Part shown: positions 25,289 to 34,763 of the stretch, in pieces
Layout: the number at the start of each line of letters is the position of its first letter
How positions within the stretch are numbered: the stretch's first letter is position 1
DNA from: CAZUDO01 sp964618895
GTDB lineage: Bacteria; Desulfobacterota; Binatia; DP-6
Direction of reading: 5' to 3'
DNA: 64,000 nt
Assembly: GCA_964618895.1 (NCBI GenBank)
Contig: CAZUDO010000012.1
Coordinates: 62,001-126,000 of the forward strand
Made by a program: the position numbers and the translations under genes
The notes under the pieces: model-generated
Database searches by the model: none
What the model was told of the DNA's origin: nothing
What the model saw: only the letters and a program-made list of their open reading frames with translations

Positions 25289-26293
25289 TCAGACCCCTCC
25301 CCCCGGTGCGGCCGGAAATACGTGACAGGCTACGGCGTGGCCCCCCGCAGCTCCCGCGAGTGACGGTGTCACACGACGACATATATCCTCGGCATGCGGG
25401 CAACGTGGATGAAAGGCACACCCCGCCGGCGGCCGCACGGGGCTCGCCACGTCACCTGTCATCACCGCCCGTTGCGCCATCCGTGTGCTCCGCTGCCGCG
25501 GATCCGGAACCGGAACCGCGGACAGAAGAGCATGAGTATAGGGATGTCGCGGGTGCGTGTAAATCGCCTCGCGGGGCGCCATCTCGACGATCCGGCCGAG
25601 ATACATTATGGCCACGCGATCGCTCACATGCTCGATGATGCGGAGGTCATGTGCGACGAACAGCATCGTGAGGCCTAGTTTCCGCCGAAGATCGTCGAGG
25701 AGGTTCAGGATCTGCGCCTGGATCGACACGTCGAGGGCGGATACCGCTTCGTCCGCAACGACGAACCGTGGTCCAACGGCAAGCGCCCGCGCGATACCGA
25801 TGCGCTGCCGCTGCCCGCCGCTGAACTCGTGCGGATAACGCGATGCGGCCTCCGGCGACAGCCCCACCAGCTCGAGCAACTCCTGCACCCGCGCCCGCCG
25901 CTCGGCCCGCGTTCCGAGGCGATGGATTTCGAGCCCCTCCCCGATGATGCTCGCCACGCGCATGCGGGGGTTGAGCGATCCGTAGGGGTCCTGGAAGACG
26001 ATCTGCATCTCGCGCCGCAGAGAACGGAGTTCGCGCGGCGCGAGCGTCAGGAGTGAGCGACCATCGAAACGCACATCCCCGGCCGTGGGCTCGAGCAGCC
26101 GGAGCATGAGCCGGCCGAGCGTGGACTTGCCGCAACCAGATTCCCCGACCAGGCCCACGGTTTCCCCGGGCTGGATCGCCAGCGAGACGCCGTCTACCGC
26201 GCGCACCCAGGCGCGCGCGCGCCACAGCAGGCCCCCGCGCAGCGGGTAGTACTTGCGAACGTCGCGGACTTCGACGAGCGGCGCCGGCATCAT
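25289..26293 (-). CDS. Peptide/dipeptide ABC transporter ATPase (OppF/DppF-like)
   Basis: A 334-residue ABC ATPase of the oligopeptide importer type. Walker A is GESGCGKSTLG, the Q-loop region is QDPYGSLNPRM (diagnostic for Opp/Dpp), the signature is FSGGQRQRIGIARAL, and Walker B is FVVADEAVSALD. A C-terminal oligo_HPY extension has CAFHPRCPHAEDICRR. ATG at 26293 overlaps the upstream ATPase stop (ATGA). No permease or binding-protein gene is next to the pair. Confidence 0.95.
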   Translation of the reverse strand: MMPAPLVEVRDVRKYYPLRGGLLWRARAWVRAVDGVSLAIQPGETVGLVGESGCGKSTLGRLMLRLLEPTAGDVRFDGRSLLTLAPRELRSLRREMQIVFQDPYGSLNPRMRVASIIGEGLEIHRLGTRAERRARVQELLELVGLSPEAASRYPHEFSGGQRQRIGIARALAVGPRFVVADEAVSALDVSIQAQILNLLDDLRRKLGLTMLFVAHDLRIIEHVSDRVAIMYLGRIVEMAPREAIYTHPRHPYTHALLSAVPVPDPRQRSTRMAQRAVMTGDVASPVRPPAGCAFHPRCPHAEDICRRVTPSLAGAAGGHAVACHVFPAAPGGGV

Positions 26294-27246
26294 GCGCGCA
26301 AGCAGGCGACCCGGTGCCCGGGAGCCCGTTCCTCCAGAGTCGGCACCACGTCGGCGCACGCGGCAATGCGTGCGGGGCAGCGGTCGCGGAAGGCGCATCC
26401 GCCCGGGAGGCGAAGCAGGTCGGGAACCTGGCCCGGGATGGTTTCCAGACGGGCCTGCCGCTTCCCCATGCCCGGCATCGAGCGGAAGAGCGCCTGTGTG
26501 TAGGGATGGCGTGGGTGATCGAATATCTCGAGGACCGGCGCCTGCTCGACGATCCGCCCCGCGTACATGATCGCCACATCGTCCGCCCGCTCGGCCACCA
26601 CTCCGAGATCGTGCGTGATGAGGAGAAGGCCCATTCCGTGACGCTCGCGCAGGGTGTGGAGCAGGTCGAGGATATCCGCCTGAATGGTCACGTCGAGGGC
26701 CGTCGTCGGTTCGTCTGCGATCAATATCCGAGGCTCGCAGGCGATCGCCATCGCAATCATGACCCGCTGGCGCATGCCGCCCGACAGCTGGTGGGGGTAC
26801 TCGGCGGCGCGGCGCGCTGGATCCGCGATCCCGACCTCGGTGAGCAACTCGATGGCACGCGCCCGGGCGGCGCGACGGCCGAGACCCCGATGGACGCGGA
26901 GGCCCTCCGTGACCTGCATTCCCACCGTGAAGACCGGGTTGAGGGAGGTCATCGGCTCCTGGAAGATCATCGCCACACTCGTGCCACGTACCCGTCGCAT
27001 CTCCCGCTCGGAGAGAGCGAGCAGATCACGACCGTCGAGGCGTACCTGGCCACCTGCAATGTGGCCAGGCGGGGGGACCAACCGCATCACGGACAGAGCT
27101 GTCATGCTCTTCCCGCATCCGGATTCTCCGACCAGCCCAAGCACGCGTCCCGCATCCACGTCGAACGACACCCGATCGACGGCGCGGGCCGTGCCTCCGG
27201 GAAGCACGAACACGGTCTCGAGCGCCCGGACCTCGAGCAGCATCAC
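26290..27246 (-). CDS. Peptide/dipeptide ABC transporter ATPase (OppD/DppD-like)
   Basis: A 318-residue partner ATPase. Walker A GESGCGKSMTALS, Q-loop FQEPMTSLNPVFTVG, signature LSGGMRQRVMIAMAI, Walker B ILIADEPTTALD, and a C-terminal CAFRDRCPARIAACADV cluster. It overlaps the LolB-like gene by four bases and the oppF-like gene by four, so all are coupled. Importer versus other use cannot be decided without the missing membrane subunits. Confidence 0.95.
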   Translation of the reverse strand: MMLLEVRALETVFVLPGGTARAVDRVSFDVDAGRVLGLVGESGCGKSMTALSVMRLVPPPGHIAGGQVRLDGRDLLALSEREMRRVRGTSVAMIFQEPMTSLNPVFTVGMQVTEGLRVHRGLGRRAARARAIELLTEVGIADPARRAAEYPHQLSGGMRQRVMIAMAIACEPRILIADEPTTALDVTIQADILDLLHTLRERHGMGLLLITHDLGVVAERADDVAIMYAGRIVEQAPVLEIFDHPRHPYTQALFRSMPGMGKRQARLETIPGQVPDLLRLPGGCAFRDRCPARIAACADVVPTLEERAPGHRVACLRA

Positions 27247-28031
27247 TCGAGGTTCGGGGCGCCCGCCACGTCGAGGGGCAGCACCCGCGCGGCCGACGGG
27301 GGGGCGAACAGCGCCAGATCCAGGGGCACATTCTGCTCCACCCGGTCGTAGGCCAGACGTGCAGCCGTCCCGGCCGCGGGCGCACCGATGTCGACCACGT
27401 GGGGAAACCCGTCGTGATAGTCGTCGAACCCCACGCGCAGCATCACGACGCCGTCAGTCGCGTCCTCGGCACGCCGCACCGCCAGCGTATCGCCCGCGAA
27501 CCAGATCGTTTGCACACGACCGGGCCCCGGTACCGTCAGACGATACTCGCCGTCGTGGGTCGTCTCCAAGGTCGGTGTGCCGACGATGGTGCGCGCGGGC
27601 GGGACCCCCAGCAGGATGTCGACCAGGTCCGGAACCGTGAACGGCGCCCCCACGAAGCGGGCTACGTTGGCCGGGGTGGCTGGCCCTTCGTACCGCGTCC
27701 CCTCCCCCTGTGGATATGCCCACAGAAACGCATCCCGGGTCCCGAGGGCGAGAACGAGGCCAAAGGGGGACAGGACATCGACCCGGACCGCATCCGGACG
27801 GCGCACCAGGACGGCCTGGCGGGTCCACCCCCCACGCAGCCCCGCCCGAAGCCGGGCACGTGCCCGCAGCGAGGTCATGCTTTCGCGACGCGCCTCGAGG
27901 TTGGCCAACAACGCCTCCGCGGAGGTGGCGACCGTTGGCCTCACCGCGCCGCGCCATATTCCACAGCCCGCCACAACGGCCGCCAAGAGTGACACCCCGA
28001 TGGCGGGCCCGAGCGCGCGCAGTCGGGTCAG
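27243..28031 (-). CDS. LolB/DUF4292-like outer-membrane lipoprotein with a predicted CTG start
   Basis: A 262-residue lipoprotein. From CTG at 28029-28031 it reads MTRLRALGPAIG then VSLLAAVVAGCGIW: positive n-region, hydrophobic core and lipobox VAGC. The first standard start, GTG at 27995, would remove the positive residues. The CTG overlaps the TPR gene's TGA as CTGA, the same layout as hyuA. The mature part (ARARLRAGLRGGWTRQAVLV, RPDAVRVDVLSPFGLVLALG) resembles LolB/DUF4292 lipoproteins that bind lipid or lipoprotein in a half-barrel. Family placement is moderately sure; role in lipoprotein handling is inference. Confidence 0.75.
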   Translation of the reverse strand: MTRLRALGPAIGVSLLAAVVAGCGIWRGAVRPTVATSAEALLANLEARRESMTSLRARARLRAGLRGGWTRQAVLVRRPDAVRVDVLSPFGLVLALGTRDAFLWAYPQGEGTRYEGPATPANVARFVGAPFTVPDLVDILLGVPPARTIVGTPTLETTHDGEYRLTVPGPGRVQTIWFAGDTLAVRRAEDATDGVVMLRVGFDDYHDGFPHVVDIGAPAAGTAARLAYDRVEQNVPLDLALFAPPSAARVLPLDVAGAPNLE

Positions 28032-29743
28032 AGCGTGCCGCCCTCCGCCTGGCCCCCACCTTCGATAGCATGGATCTTGCCCTTCAGGCGCTCGATCTGG
28101 GGAGATTCCTTCGCCCGCCCGAGGGCGTCACGGTAGAGGCGCAGCGCATCACGCGTGTCGCCGGCGCGGTCGTATGCGTCTCCGAGATGCTCGGAGACAG
28201 TGGAATCGTCCCCGGACAGCTCGACCGCTCGCTCGAGATGTTCGATCGCTTGCCGGTAGTCTCCGCGCTGGAAATACACCCATCCGAGGCTGTCGACGAA
28301 GAACCCGTCATCGGGCTCGAGCGCGAGGGCGCGCCGGATGAGCTCCTCGGCCTCGTCGAGATGCACGCCCATCTCGGCGTAGGTGTAGCCGAGGTAGTTC
28401 AGCGCCGGGGCGTTGCGCGGATTGATCTCGACCGCACGGCGCATTTGCTCGATGGTCCGCTGTTTGTCCTTGGCCTCGTCGTACGCAGCCCCGAGCGTGA
28501 AGCGGTACCCGTCGTTGTCGGGGAAGCGCTCGACCATGTGCTCGAGGAGTGCGATCGCCGCTCGCAGGTCCCCCCGCTCGCGGTACAGTCCCGCCAGATA
28601 GCTCATCAGCTCCGGGGAGTCCGACTTCTTCTCGCGCGTCTCTTCCATGATGCGCACGGCCTCTGGCAACCGCCCGGCCTTGCGGAGCAGGTGAGCGCTC
28701 TGGATGCGCGCGTCGACGTAGTACTCTGACGATTCCGGAAGCTTCAAAAACTCTGCCACGGCGCGGTCGACGGCGCTCTGTTCAGCGTATACCGATCCCA
28801 GATAGTAGCGTACGCGCCAGTTGTCGGGCTGCGCCGCCAGCACCAGGTTGAACTCGGTCGCCGCGCGTTCAGGATCCCCCTTCTCGAGAAAAATGAGCCC
28901 GATCTTGGTGCGCGCCTCACGTGGGTCGGTGTCGACCCGCTCGAGCTCGCGGAACTGCTGCAGGGCATCGTCGAGCTTCTTCTGCCCGACGTACAACCCG
29001 CCCAGCCGTCGCCGCACGAGCACACTCTGGGGGTTGAGCGACAGGATGCGCTGATAGAGCGCGATCGCCTTGTCCGACCGTCCCTGGAGTTCGTACGTGA
29101 GCGCCAGGTCGGTCAAGATGAGCTCGGACTGGGGATTCAGCTTGAGCGCATCCAGGTAGTAGCGTTCCGCCTTGTCCAGCTGACCGGCCGCAGCGTGGAC
29201 CCGGCCGAGATAGTAGTAGCCGAGGATCGAGCCCGGGTTGCGGGCGATGAGCTTCCGCAGCACCTCGACCGCACGGGTCGTGTCGCCGCGCTTGCTGTAG
29301 AGCGCCCCCAGGTAGAGATAGCCCTCCTGGCTGTCGGGATCGAGCCGCTGCAGCCGCACGTACGTCGCGATGGCCTCGTCGTCCCGCCCCGATGCCGACA
29401 GGATACCCCCGAGCAGCCCGAGGGCTTCGGGATTGTCGGGCTCGGCCTCGACGACCCACTGGCACTGTTCGAGGGCCCGCTCGAGCTGGCCGCTCCGGAC
29501 ATAGAGCGCCGCCAACCGCAGGCGCAGACGCGGCGTGTCCGGGTCGGCCGCGACCGCCGCCTCGAACTCGCGCAGCGCGGTCTCGGGGTCGTTGTGGGCG
29601 AGCGCCATCTCGCCCCGAAAGAAGTGCCCGAGTGCGGGCGCCTCGGGCGGCAGCGGCACGCGCGGGCCGAAGGCCGGCGGCCCGGCGCACCCGCTCGCCA
29701 GCAGGAGCGACATCACGGCAACGGCGGCAGCGCGCGTGCGCAT
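28028..29743 (-). CDS. TPR-repeat outer-membrane lipoprotein
   Basis: A 571-residue protein with a lipoprotein signal (AAAVAVMSLLLASGCAGP) followed by about fifteen TPR motifs from residue 45 to the C-terminus, for example LGGILSASGRDDEAIATYVR, LGRVHAAAGQLDKAERYY, LGYTYAEMGVHLDEAEELIR and LGWVYFQRGDYRQAIEHL. TPR lipoproteins scaffold envelope complexes. ATG 29743 begins the signal; ATG 29764 is an alternative but overlaps the predicted promoter. First gene of the operon ending at bactofilin. Confidence 0.9.
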   Translation of the reverse strand: MRTRAAAVAVMSLLLASGCAGPPAFGPRVPLPPEAPALGHFFRGEMALAHNDPETALREFEAAVAADPDTPRLRLRLAALYVRSGQLERALEQCQWVVEAEPDNPEALGLLGGILSASGRDDEAIATYVRLQRLDPDSQEGYLYLGALYSKRGDTTRAVEVLRKLIARNPGSILGYYYLGRVHAAAGQLDKAERYYLDALKLNPQSELILTDLALTYELQGRSDKAIALYQRILSLNPQSVLVRRRLGGLYVGQKKLDDALQQFRELERVDTDPREARTKIGLIFLEKGDPERAATEFNLVLAAQPDNWRVRYYLGSVYAEQSAVDRAVAEFLKLPESSEYYVDARIQSAHLLRKAGRLPEAVRIMEETREKKSDSPELMSYLAGLYRERGDLRAAIALLEHMVERFPDNDGYRFTLGAAYDEAKDKQRTIEQMRRAVEINPRNAPALNYLGYTYAEMGVHLDEAEELIRRALALEPDDGFFVDSLGWVYFQRGDYRQAIEHLERAVELSGDDSTVSEHLGDAYDRAGDTRDALRLYRDALGRAKESPQIERLKGKIHAIEGGGQAEGGTL

Positions 29744-29754
29744 CGAAGCTGGTG

Positions 29755-29783
29755 CTCCTACCATGACGAACGAGGTACGACAA
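29755..29783 (-). promoter_or_regulatory. Predicted promoter of the TPR-bactofilin operon
   Basis: Minus strand TTGTCG (29783-29778), 17 bp, TAGGAG (29760-29755), 11 nt before ATG 29743. The TAGGAG could instead be read as a distant ribosome site. Confidence 0.4.
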
Positions 29784-29795
29784 AGCAAACCAGCG

Positions 29796-31844
29796 TCACG
29801 CGTGGACCACGTAGGCGTCTGTCCGTCCGCGCACGACGAGCAGCGACGATGCGCATTCGGCCACCAAGCGCTCCGAACGCAACCCAAAAGCGTGCGGCTC
29901 GAGCTGCCATCCTTCCCCCACCCCGAGGACAACGAGGTCGTGGCTGGCTGCCTCCGCGATCACGACATCGAGCGGGGTCGTCGACTCCACCACCCGGAGC
30001 GCCGCGGGCGCCACATCCAGATCGACCAGTGGGGGCGTGCTCCCGGGACGCGTGATCACCAAGACCGTCATCGCCGCGTGCTCACGTTCCACGAGCCGGC
30101 GCGCGAGCCCCAGCGCGGCACGATCGTGCGCGTTCCCGGCATAGGGCACGAGCACCCGCCGCGGTGGCCACACCATGCCGCGATCGATCAGCACCACCAC
30201 GTCGGCCCGCGCCTGCTGCATGACGGCATGTACCGTGCCACCGAGAACCGTCCGGCTCCACACCGGCTTGTGCCACCCGAGCACGATCAAGCTGGCTCCC
30301 TTGGCCCGGGCGACGTCCCGGATGTCCTCCGGCGGGCTTCGGCTGACGTATTCCAACGGGCGGACGGCCAGGCTCCGCGCCCGGGCGTGGGCAAGTGTCG
30401 GCGCCAGCCCTCCCCCATCATGCGCAGCCGCACCGACGCCGACACCCAGCGCCCCACGCTCCGGCGGGCGAACCAGGTGAAGCGCGTACAGCGGGCTCTC
30501 CGGGCCCTCGGCGAGCGCGCTGCCCAGCTCGACGAGTAGGGGCCCCGAGCGGGGCAGCGCCACCGCCACGACCACGGCCCCGGCCCCGGTGGGCCCGGCG
30601 GCCGTCGCGTCACGAAAGCGCTCCGAAGGGTACACGAACGCGAGCGCGGGCGTGGTGGCCAGCGTGGTCACGACGGCCATCAGCACCATCATGGCGAACA
30701 GCTCCGGTGACAGCACGCCCAGGTCGAGGCCGACGTTCAGGATGACGAGCTCCATCAGCCCCCGCGTGTTCATCAGTATCCCGAGCGCCCCGGCTTCACG
30801 CCACGACAGCCCGGTCAGCCGCCCGGCGACGGCCGCCCCACCGAGTTTGCCAATGGATGCGACGGCGATGATGACCCCGCATTCGAGCCACAGGGCCGGG
30901 GTATCGACGAGTCCGATCTGCGTCCGGAGACCGGTCACCGCAAAGTAGACCGGCAGCAGGAACACGACCGCGAAGTCCTCTACCTTCTCGACCAGCTCGC
31001 GCGTGAACAGCGCGCTCTTGGGAAGTACCGCGCCTAGCATGAACGCCCCGAAGATGGGATGGATCCCGATCGCCGCCGTGGTGGCCGCGCTCGCCAGCAT
31101 GAGCACGAAGACGATGGCCACCAGGTTCTGCGACAGCTGACCGCTGCGATCGACCATCGCGCGCAGCCGATCGAGCACGGGTTGGACGACGAGCAGCATG
31201 ACGGCCACGTAGGCCGCTGCGCTCGCCGCGGTGCCGACCGCACCCCATCGGCCTGCGCTGGTAACGGCCGCGACCACGACCGCGAGCAGGCACCAAGCGG
31301 TGAGATCGTTCACCGCGGCACTGGTCACGGCGAGGACCCCTACGCGCGTGCGCACGAGATCCCGCTCGATCAGGATCCGAGCCAGGACGGGAAACGCCGT
31401 CACGGACATCGCGGCGCCGAGGAAGAGCGCGAACGAGGGAAAGGGAACACCTGACGGCGCGTGGCGGTCGAACACTTCGGCAGCGAGCGCAACGCCGAGG
31501 AGAAACGGCGTGGCGATGCTCGCCAGCGAGCACACGATCGCCGAGCGGCCGTGATGACGGACCAGCGCGGGATCGAGTTCGAGACCGACCAGGAACATGA
31601 AGAAGAGCACGCCGAACTCGCTGAGGATCCCGAGCGCCGGCAAGGACGCGGCGGGAAAGAGCGCCGCGGCCGTTCCCGGCGCCAGCCACCCCAGCACCGA
31701 CGGCCCGAGCACGATGCCGCCGAGCACCTCGCCCATCACCTGGGGCTGGCCGATCGCCCGCAGCGCGACACCGAGCAGCCGCGCCACGCCGATGATCACG
31801 AGGATCTCGACGCTCAGGTGGACGAGGAGTCGGTCGGGGCTCAC
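29796..31844 (-). CDS. Monovalent cation:proton antiporter (CPA2) with C-terminal universal-stress-like domains
   Basis: 682 aa. The first 400 or so residues form the multi-span Na+/H+ exchanger domain, with GQPQVMGEVLGGIVLGPSVL, FFMFLVGLELDPALVRHHGR, SAAVNDLTAWCLLAVVVA and MNTRGLMELVILNVGLDLG. The C-terminal 260 residues resemble two universal stress protein domains (for example VVAVALPRSGPLLVELGSAL and ASLIVLGWHKPVWSR). It exchanges K+ or Na+ for H+. GTG at 31844 is the only start that fits; it lies 11 bp after the moaE stop on the same strand. Confidence 0.93.
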   Translation of the reverse strand: MSPDRLLVHLSVEILVIIGVARLLGVALRAIGQPQVMGEVLGGIVLGPSVLGWLAPGTAAALFPAASLPALGILSEFGVLFFMFLVGLELDPALVRHHGRSAIVCSLASIATPFLLGVALAAEVFDRHAPSGVPFPSFALFLGAAMSVTAFPVLARILIERDLVRTRVGVLAVTSAAVNDLTAWCLLAVVVAAVTSAGRWGAVGTAASAAAYVAVMLLVVQPVLDRLRAMVDRSGQLSQNLVAIVFVLMLASAATTAAIGIHPIFGAFMLGAVLPKSALFTRELVEKVEDFAVVFLLPVYFAVTGLRTQIGLVDTPALWLECGVIIAVASIGKLGGAAVAGRLTGLSWREAGALGILMNTRGLMELVILNVGLDLGVLSPELFAMMVLMAVVTTLATTPALAFVYPSERFRDATAAGPTGAGAVVVAVALPRSGPLLVELGSALAEGPESPLYALHLVRPPERGALGVGVGAAAHDGGGLAPTLAHARARSLAVRPLEYVSRSPPEDIRDVARAKGASLIVLGWHKPVWSRTVLGGTVHAVMQQARADVVVLIDRGMVWPPRRVLVPYAGNAHDRAALGLARRLVEREHAAMTVLVITRPGSTPPLVDLDVAPAALRVVESTTPLDVVIAEAASHDLVVLGVGEGWQLEPHAFGLRSERLVAECASSLLVVRGRTDAYVVHA

Positions 31845-31855
31845 GCGACCCCGGG

Positions 31856-32305
31856 TCAGGACCGACGCCGCCGGCGCTCCGGCGGCTCCGGCCCACCCTG
31901 CTGCGGCCCGATCCACACGGTGCCGCCCCGGAAGTGTTCCCGCTTCCAGATCGGCACGGTCTCCTTCAGGCGATCGATGAGCCAGTGACACGCGGCGAAG
32001 GCCTCCCCGCGATGACCGGCTGCCACCGCGATCGCGACGCTCGCCTGGCCCACCGGTACCCGACCGATCCGATGCACCATCGCAACCTTGCGCAGCCCCC
32101 AGCGTCGGGTCGCGTCGGCAGCCAGCGTGCGCATCTCCCGCTCGGCCATGGGCGCGAAGGCCTCGTACTCGAGCCGCACCACCCGCCGCCCGACGTTGGT
32201 GTTGCGTGTCGTGCCGACGAACGTCACCACCGCGCCGGCGGCCGGGTCGCGGACGGCACGCAGCAGGGCGTCGAATGCGATCGGACGGGCGGTGATGCGA
32301 ACCAT
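31856..32305 (-). CDS. moaE: Molybdopterin synthase catalytic subunit MoaE
   Basis: Large subunit of molybdopterin synthase (149 aa); transfers sulfur from MoaD thiocarboxylate to precursor Z. Landmarks: VVTFVGTTRNTNVGRRVVRL, MVHRIGRVPVGQASVAIAV, HRGEAFAACHWLIDRLKETV, and the catalytic PIWKREHF with Lys. It starts at ATG overlapping the moaD stop (TGATG). The C-terminus is basic (EPPERRRRRS). Confidence 0.96.
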   Translation of the reverse strand: MVRITARPIAFDALLRAVRDPAAGAVVTFVGTTRNTNVGRRVVRLEYEAFAPMAEREMRTLAADATRRWGLRKVAMVHRIGRVPVGQASVAIAVAAGHRGEAFAACHWLIDRLKETVPIWKREHFRGGTVWIGPQQGGPEPPERRRRRS

Positions 32306-32562
32306 CAGTGCCCCCCACTCACGGGCGGGAAGACGGCCAGCTCATCGCCCTCCTCCAGGCGGTGCGACGCCTCCACGTAGCGTTGGTTCACGGCGAAGCG
32401 TACGGGAACGGCACCGAGGGCCGGACGGTCGGCGACCAAGGCTCTCCACAGCGCCCCGACCGTCGTCCCCGGCCGCACGTCGCGATCGCACCGCGCCCCC
32501 AGCTGTTCACGCAGGGCGGCAAAGAAGCGAAGGCGAACGCGCACCGATCCGACTCGCATCAT
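32305..32562 (-). CDS. moaD: Molybdopterin synthase sulfur carrier MoaD with an extra C-terminal His
   Basis: A ubiquitin-fold sulfur carrier (85 aa). RVRLRFFAALREQLGARCD and EGDELAVFPPVSGG are classic. The chain ends Gly-Gly-His: codons GGG GGG CAC TGA at 32316-32305. MoaD normally must end in Gly-Gly for adenylation and thiocarboxylation, so the terminal His should block function unless it is removed. Direct reading of bases 32305-32322 supports this. It overlaps moaB by four bases and moaE by one. Confidence 0.94.
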   Translation of the reverse strand: MMRVGSVRVRLRFFAALREQLGARCDRDVRPGTTVGALWRALVADRPALGAVPVRFAVNQRYVEASHRLEEGDELAVFPPVSGGH

Positions 32563-33062
32563 CCGCGCACGAGCTGGACCATGTGCGGGAGCTCCGGCAC
32601 CAGCAGCCGTGACATCGCGAGATCGACGCCGGCGGTCGACCCCGGGAGCGAGACCACGATCTTTCCGCGTGCTACGCCCGCGACCGCCCGCGACAGCATG
32701 GCCGGAGCCCCGATCTCCTGGAACGACAACATGCGAAAGAGCTCGCCGAACCCGTCGAGGCGTTTCTCGAGCAGCCCCACGATGGCTTCGTACGTGGTGT
32801 CGCGCGGCGCGAGGCCGGTACCGCCGTTCACCAGCACGGCGTCCACGTCCGCACGCGCCAGGAGCCCTTCGACGTGGGCCCGGATTTTCGCAGGCTCGTC
32901 GGGCAGGATGTCGTAGACGACCACGCCATGGCCCGCGTCGGCAAGCAGGGTGCGGATGCGCGCTCCACTGGTGTCGGTCGCCGGTGTACGCGTATCGCTC
33001 ACCGTGATGACGGCGCAGCCGATCGCAGGCCTGCGGTGCGCGTGGTGTTCGTGCGCTCCCAT
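32559..33062 (-). CDS. moaB: Molybdenum cofactor biosynthesis protein MoaB
   Basis: MogA/MoaB-fold protein (167 aa) that adenylates molybdopterin before metal insertion. Landmarks: IGCAVITVSDTRTPATDTSG, VLVNGGTGLAPRDTTYEAI, and IVVSLPGSTAGVDLAMSRLL. A His-rich N-terminal segment, MGAHEHHAHRRP, is unusual. ATG at 33062 is preferred over TTG at 33074. The start lies right after the three-copy 41-bp repeat. Confidence 0.93.
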   Translation of the reverse strand: MGAHEHHAHRRPAIGCAVITVSDTRTPATDTSGARIRTLLADAGHGVVVYDILPDEPAKIRAHVEGLLARADVDAVLVNGGTGLAPRDTTYEAIVGLLEKRLDGFGELFRMLSFQEIGAPAMLSRAVAGVARGKIVVSLPGSTAGVDLAMSRLLVPELPHMVQLVRG

Positions 33063-33063
33063 C

Positions 33064-33183
33064 GTGGCGCTCAAGATGTTTCGGGTGAAATCGATTGCAC
33101 CGTGGCGGCGCTCAAGACGTTTCGGGCGAATGCGGCTGCACCGTGGCGGCGCTCAGGACGTTTTCGGCGGGTGCGACTCCACT
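33064..33183. repeat. Three imperfect tandem copies of a 38-41 bp unit
   Basis: Copies at 33064-33101 (38 bp), 33102-33142 (41 bp) and 33143-33183 (41 bp). Each opens GTGGCG(GCG)CTCA(A/G)GA and continues with a GTTTCGGG or GTTTTCGG-like core. On the minus strand the first copy read contains the zinc ribbon stop codon and the last abuts the moaB ATG. It looks like local duplication of the intergenic junction. Confidence 0.75.
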
Positions 33184-33368
33184 TTGGAAGCACACGGCGT
33201 GCCGCACCGCTGACAGACGTACTCGTGCTTGTCGCCCTCGAGCAGCACCAGCAAGAGGCGCTTCCGAACCGGCATCGCCTGGCGACAGCGCGGGCAGAAC
33301 AAAAGCGAGGCCTCGAGCGAGCCGTAGCTGGCGTGCTCCTTCCGTCGACTCGGGGAACGCCCCAGCAT
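33153..33368 (-). CDS. Small two-CxxC zinc ribbon protein
   Basis: A 71-residue cytoplasmic protein. FCPRCRQAM at about residues 29-37 and CQRCGTPC at about 52-59 give two Cys pairs of zinc ribbon type, linked by VRKRLLLVLLEGDKHEYV. The C-terminus is VESHPPKTS. Function unknown; possible nucleic-acid or protein-binding ribbon. ATG at 33368 follows a predicted -10 box by 6 nt. It lies upstream of moaB on the same strand. Confidence 0.75.
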   Translation of the reverse strand: MLGRSPSRRKEHASYGSLEASLLFCPRCRQAMPVRKRLLLVLLEGDKHEYVCQRCGTPCASKVESHPPKTS

Positions 33369-33374
33369 CAGCGA

Positions 33375-33404
33375 CGCTTAGCATCATCGCCTCCGCCGCC
33401 GCAA
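33375..33404 (-). promoter_or_regulatory. Predicted promoter of zinc ribbon-moaBDE (leaderless)
   Basis: Minus strand TTGCGG (33404-33399), 18 bp, TAAGCG (33380-33375), then 6 nt to ATG 33368. Confidence 0.4.
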
Positions 33405-33429
33405 TCGGCTATGACTCCGTCCCGCGCAC

Positions 33430-34734
<1,305 letters not shown>

Positions 34735-34763
34735 CCGTCCAGTGACAGACCGCGACTCGACCC

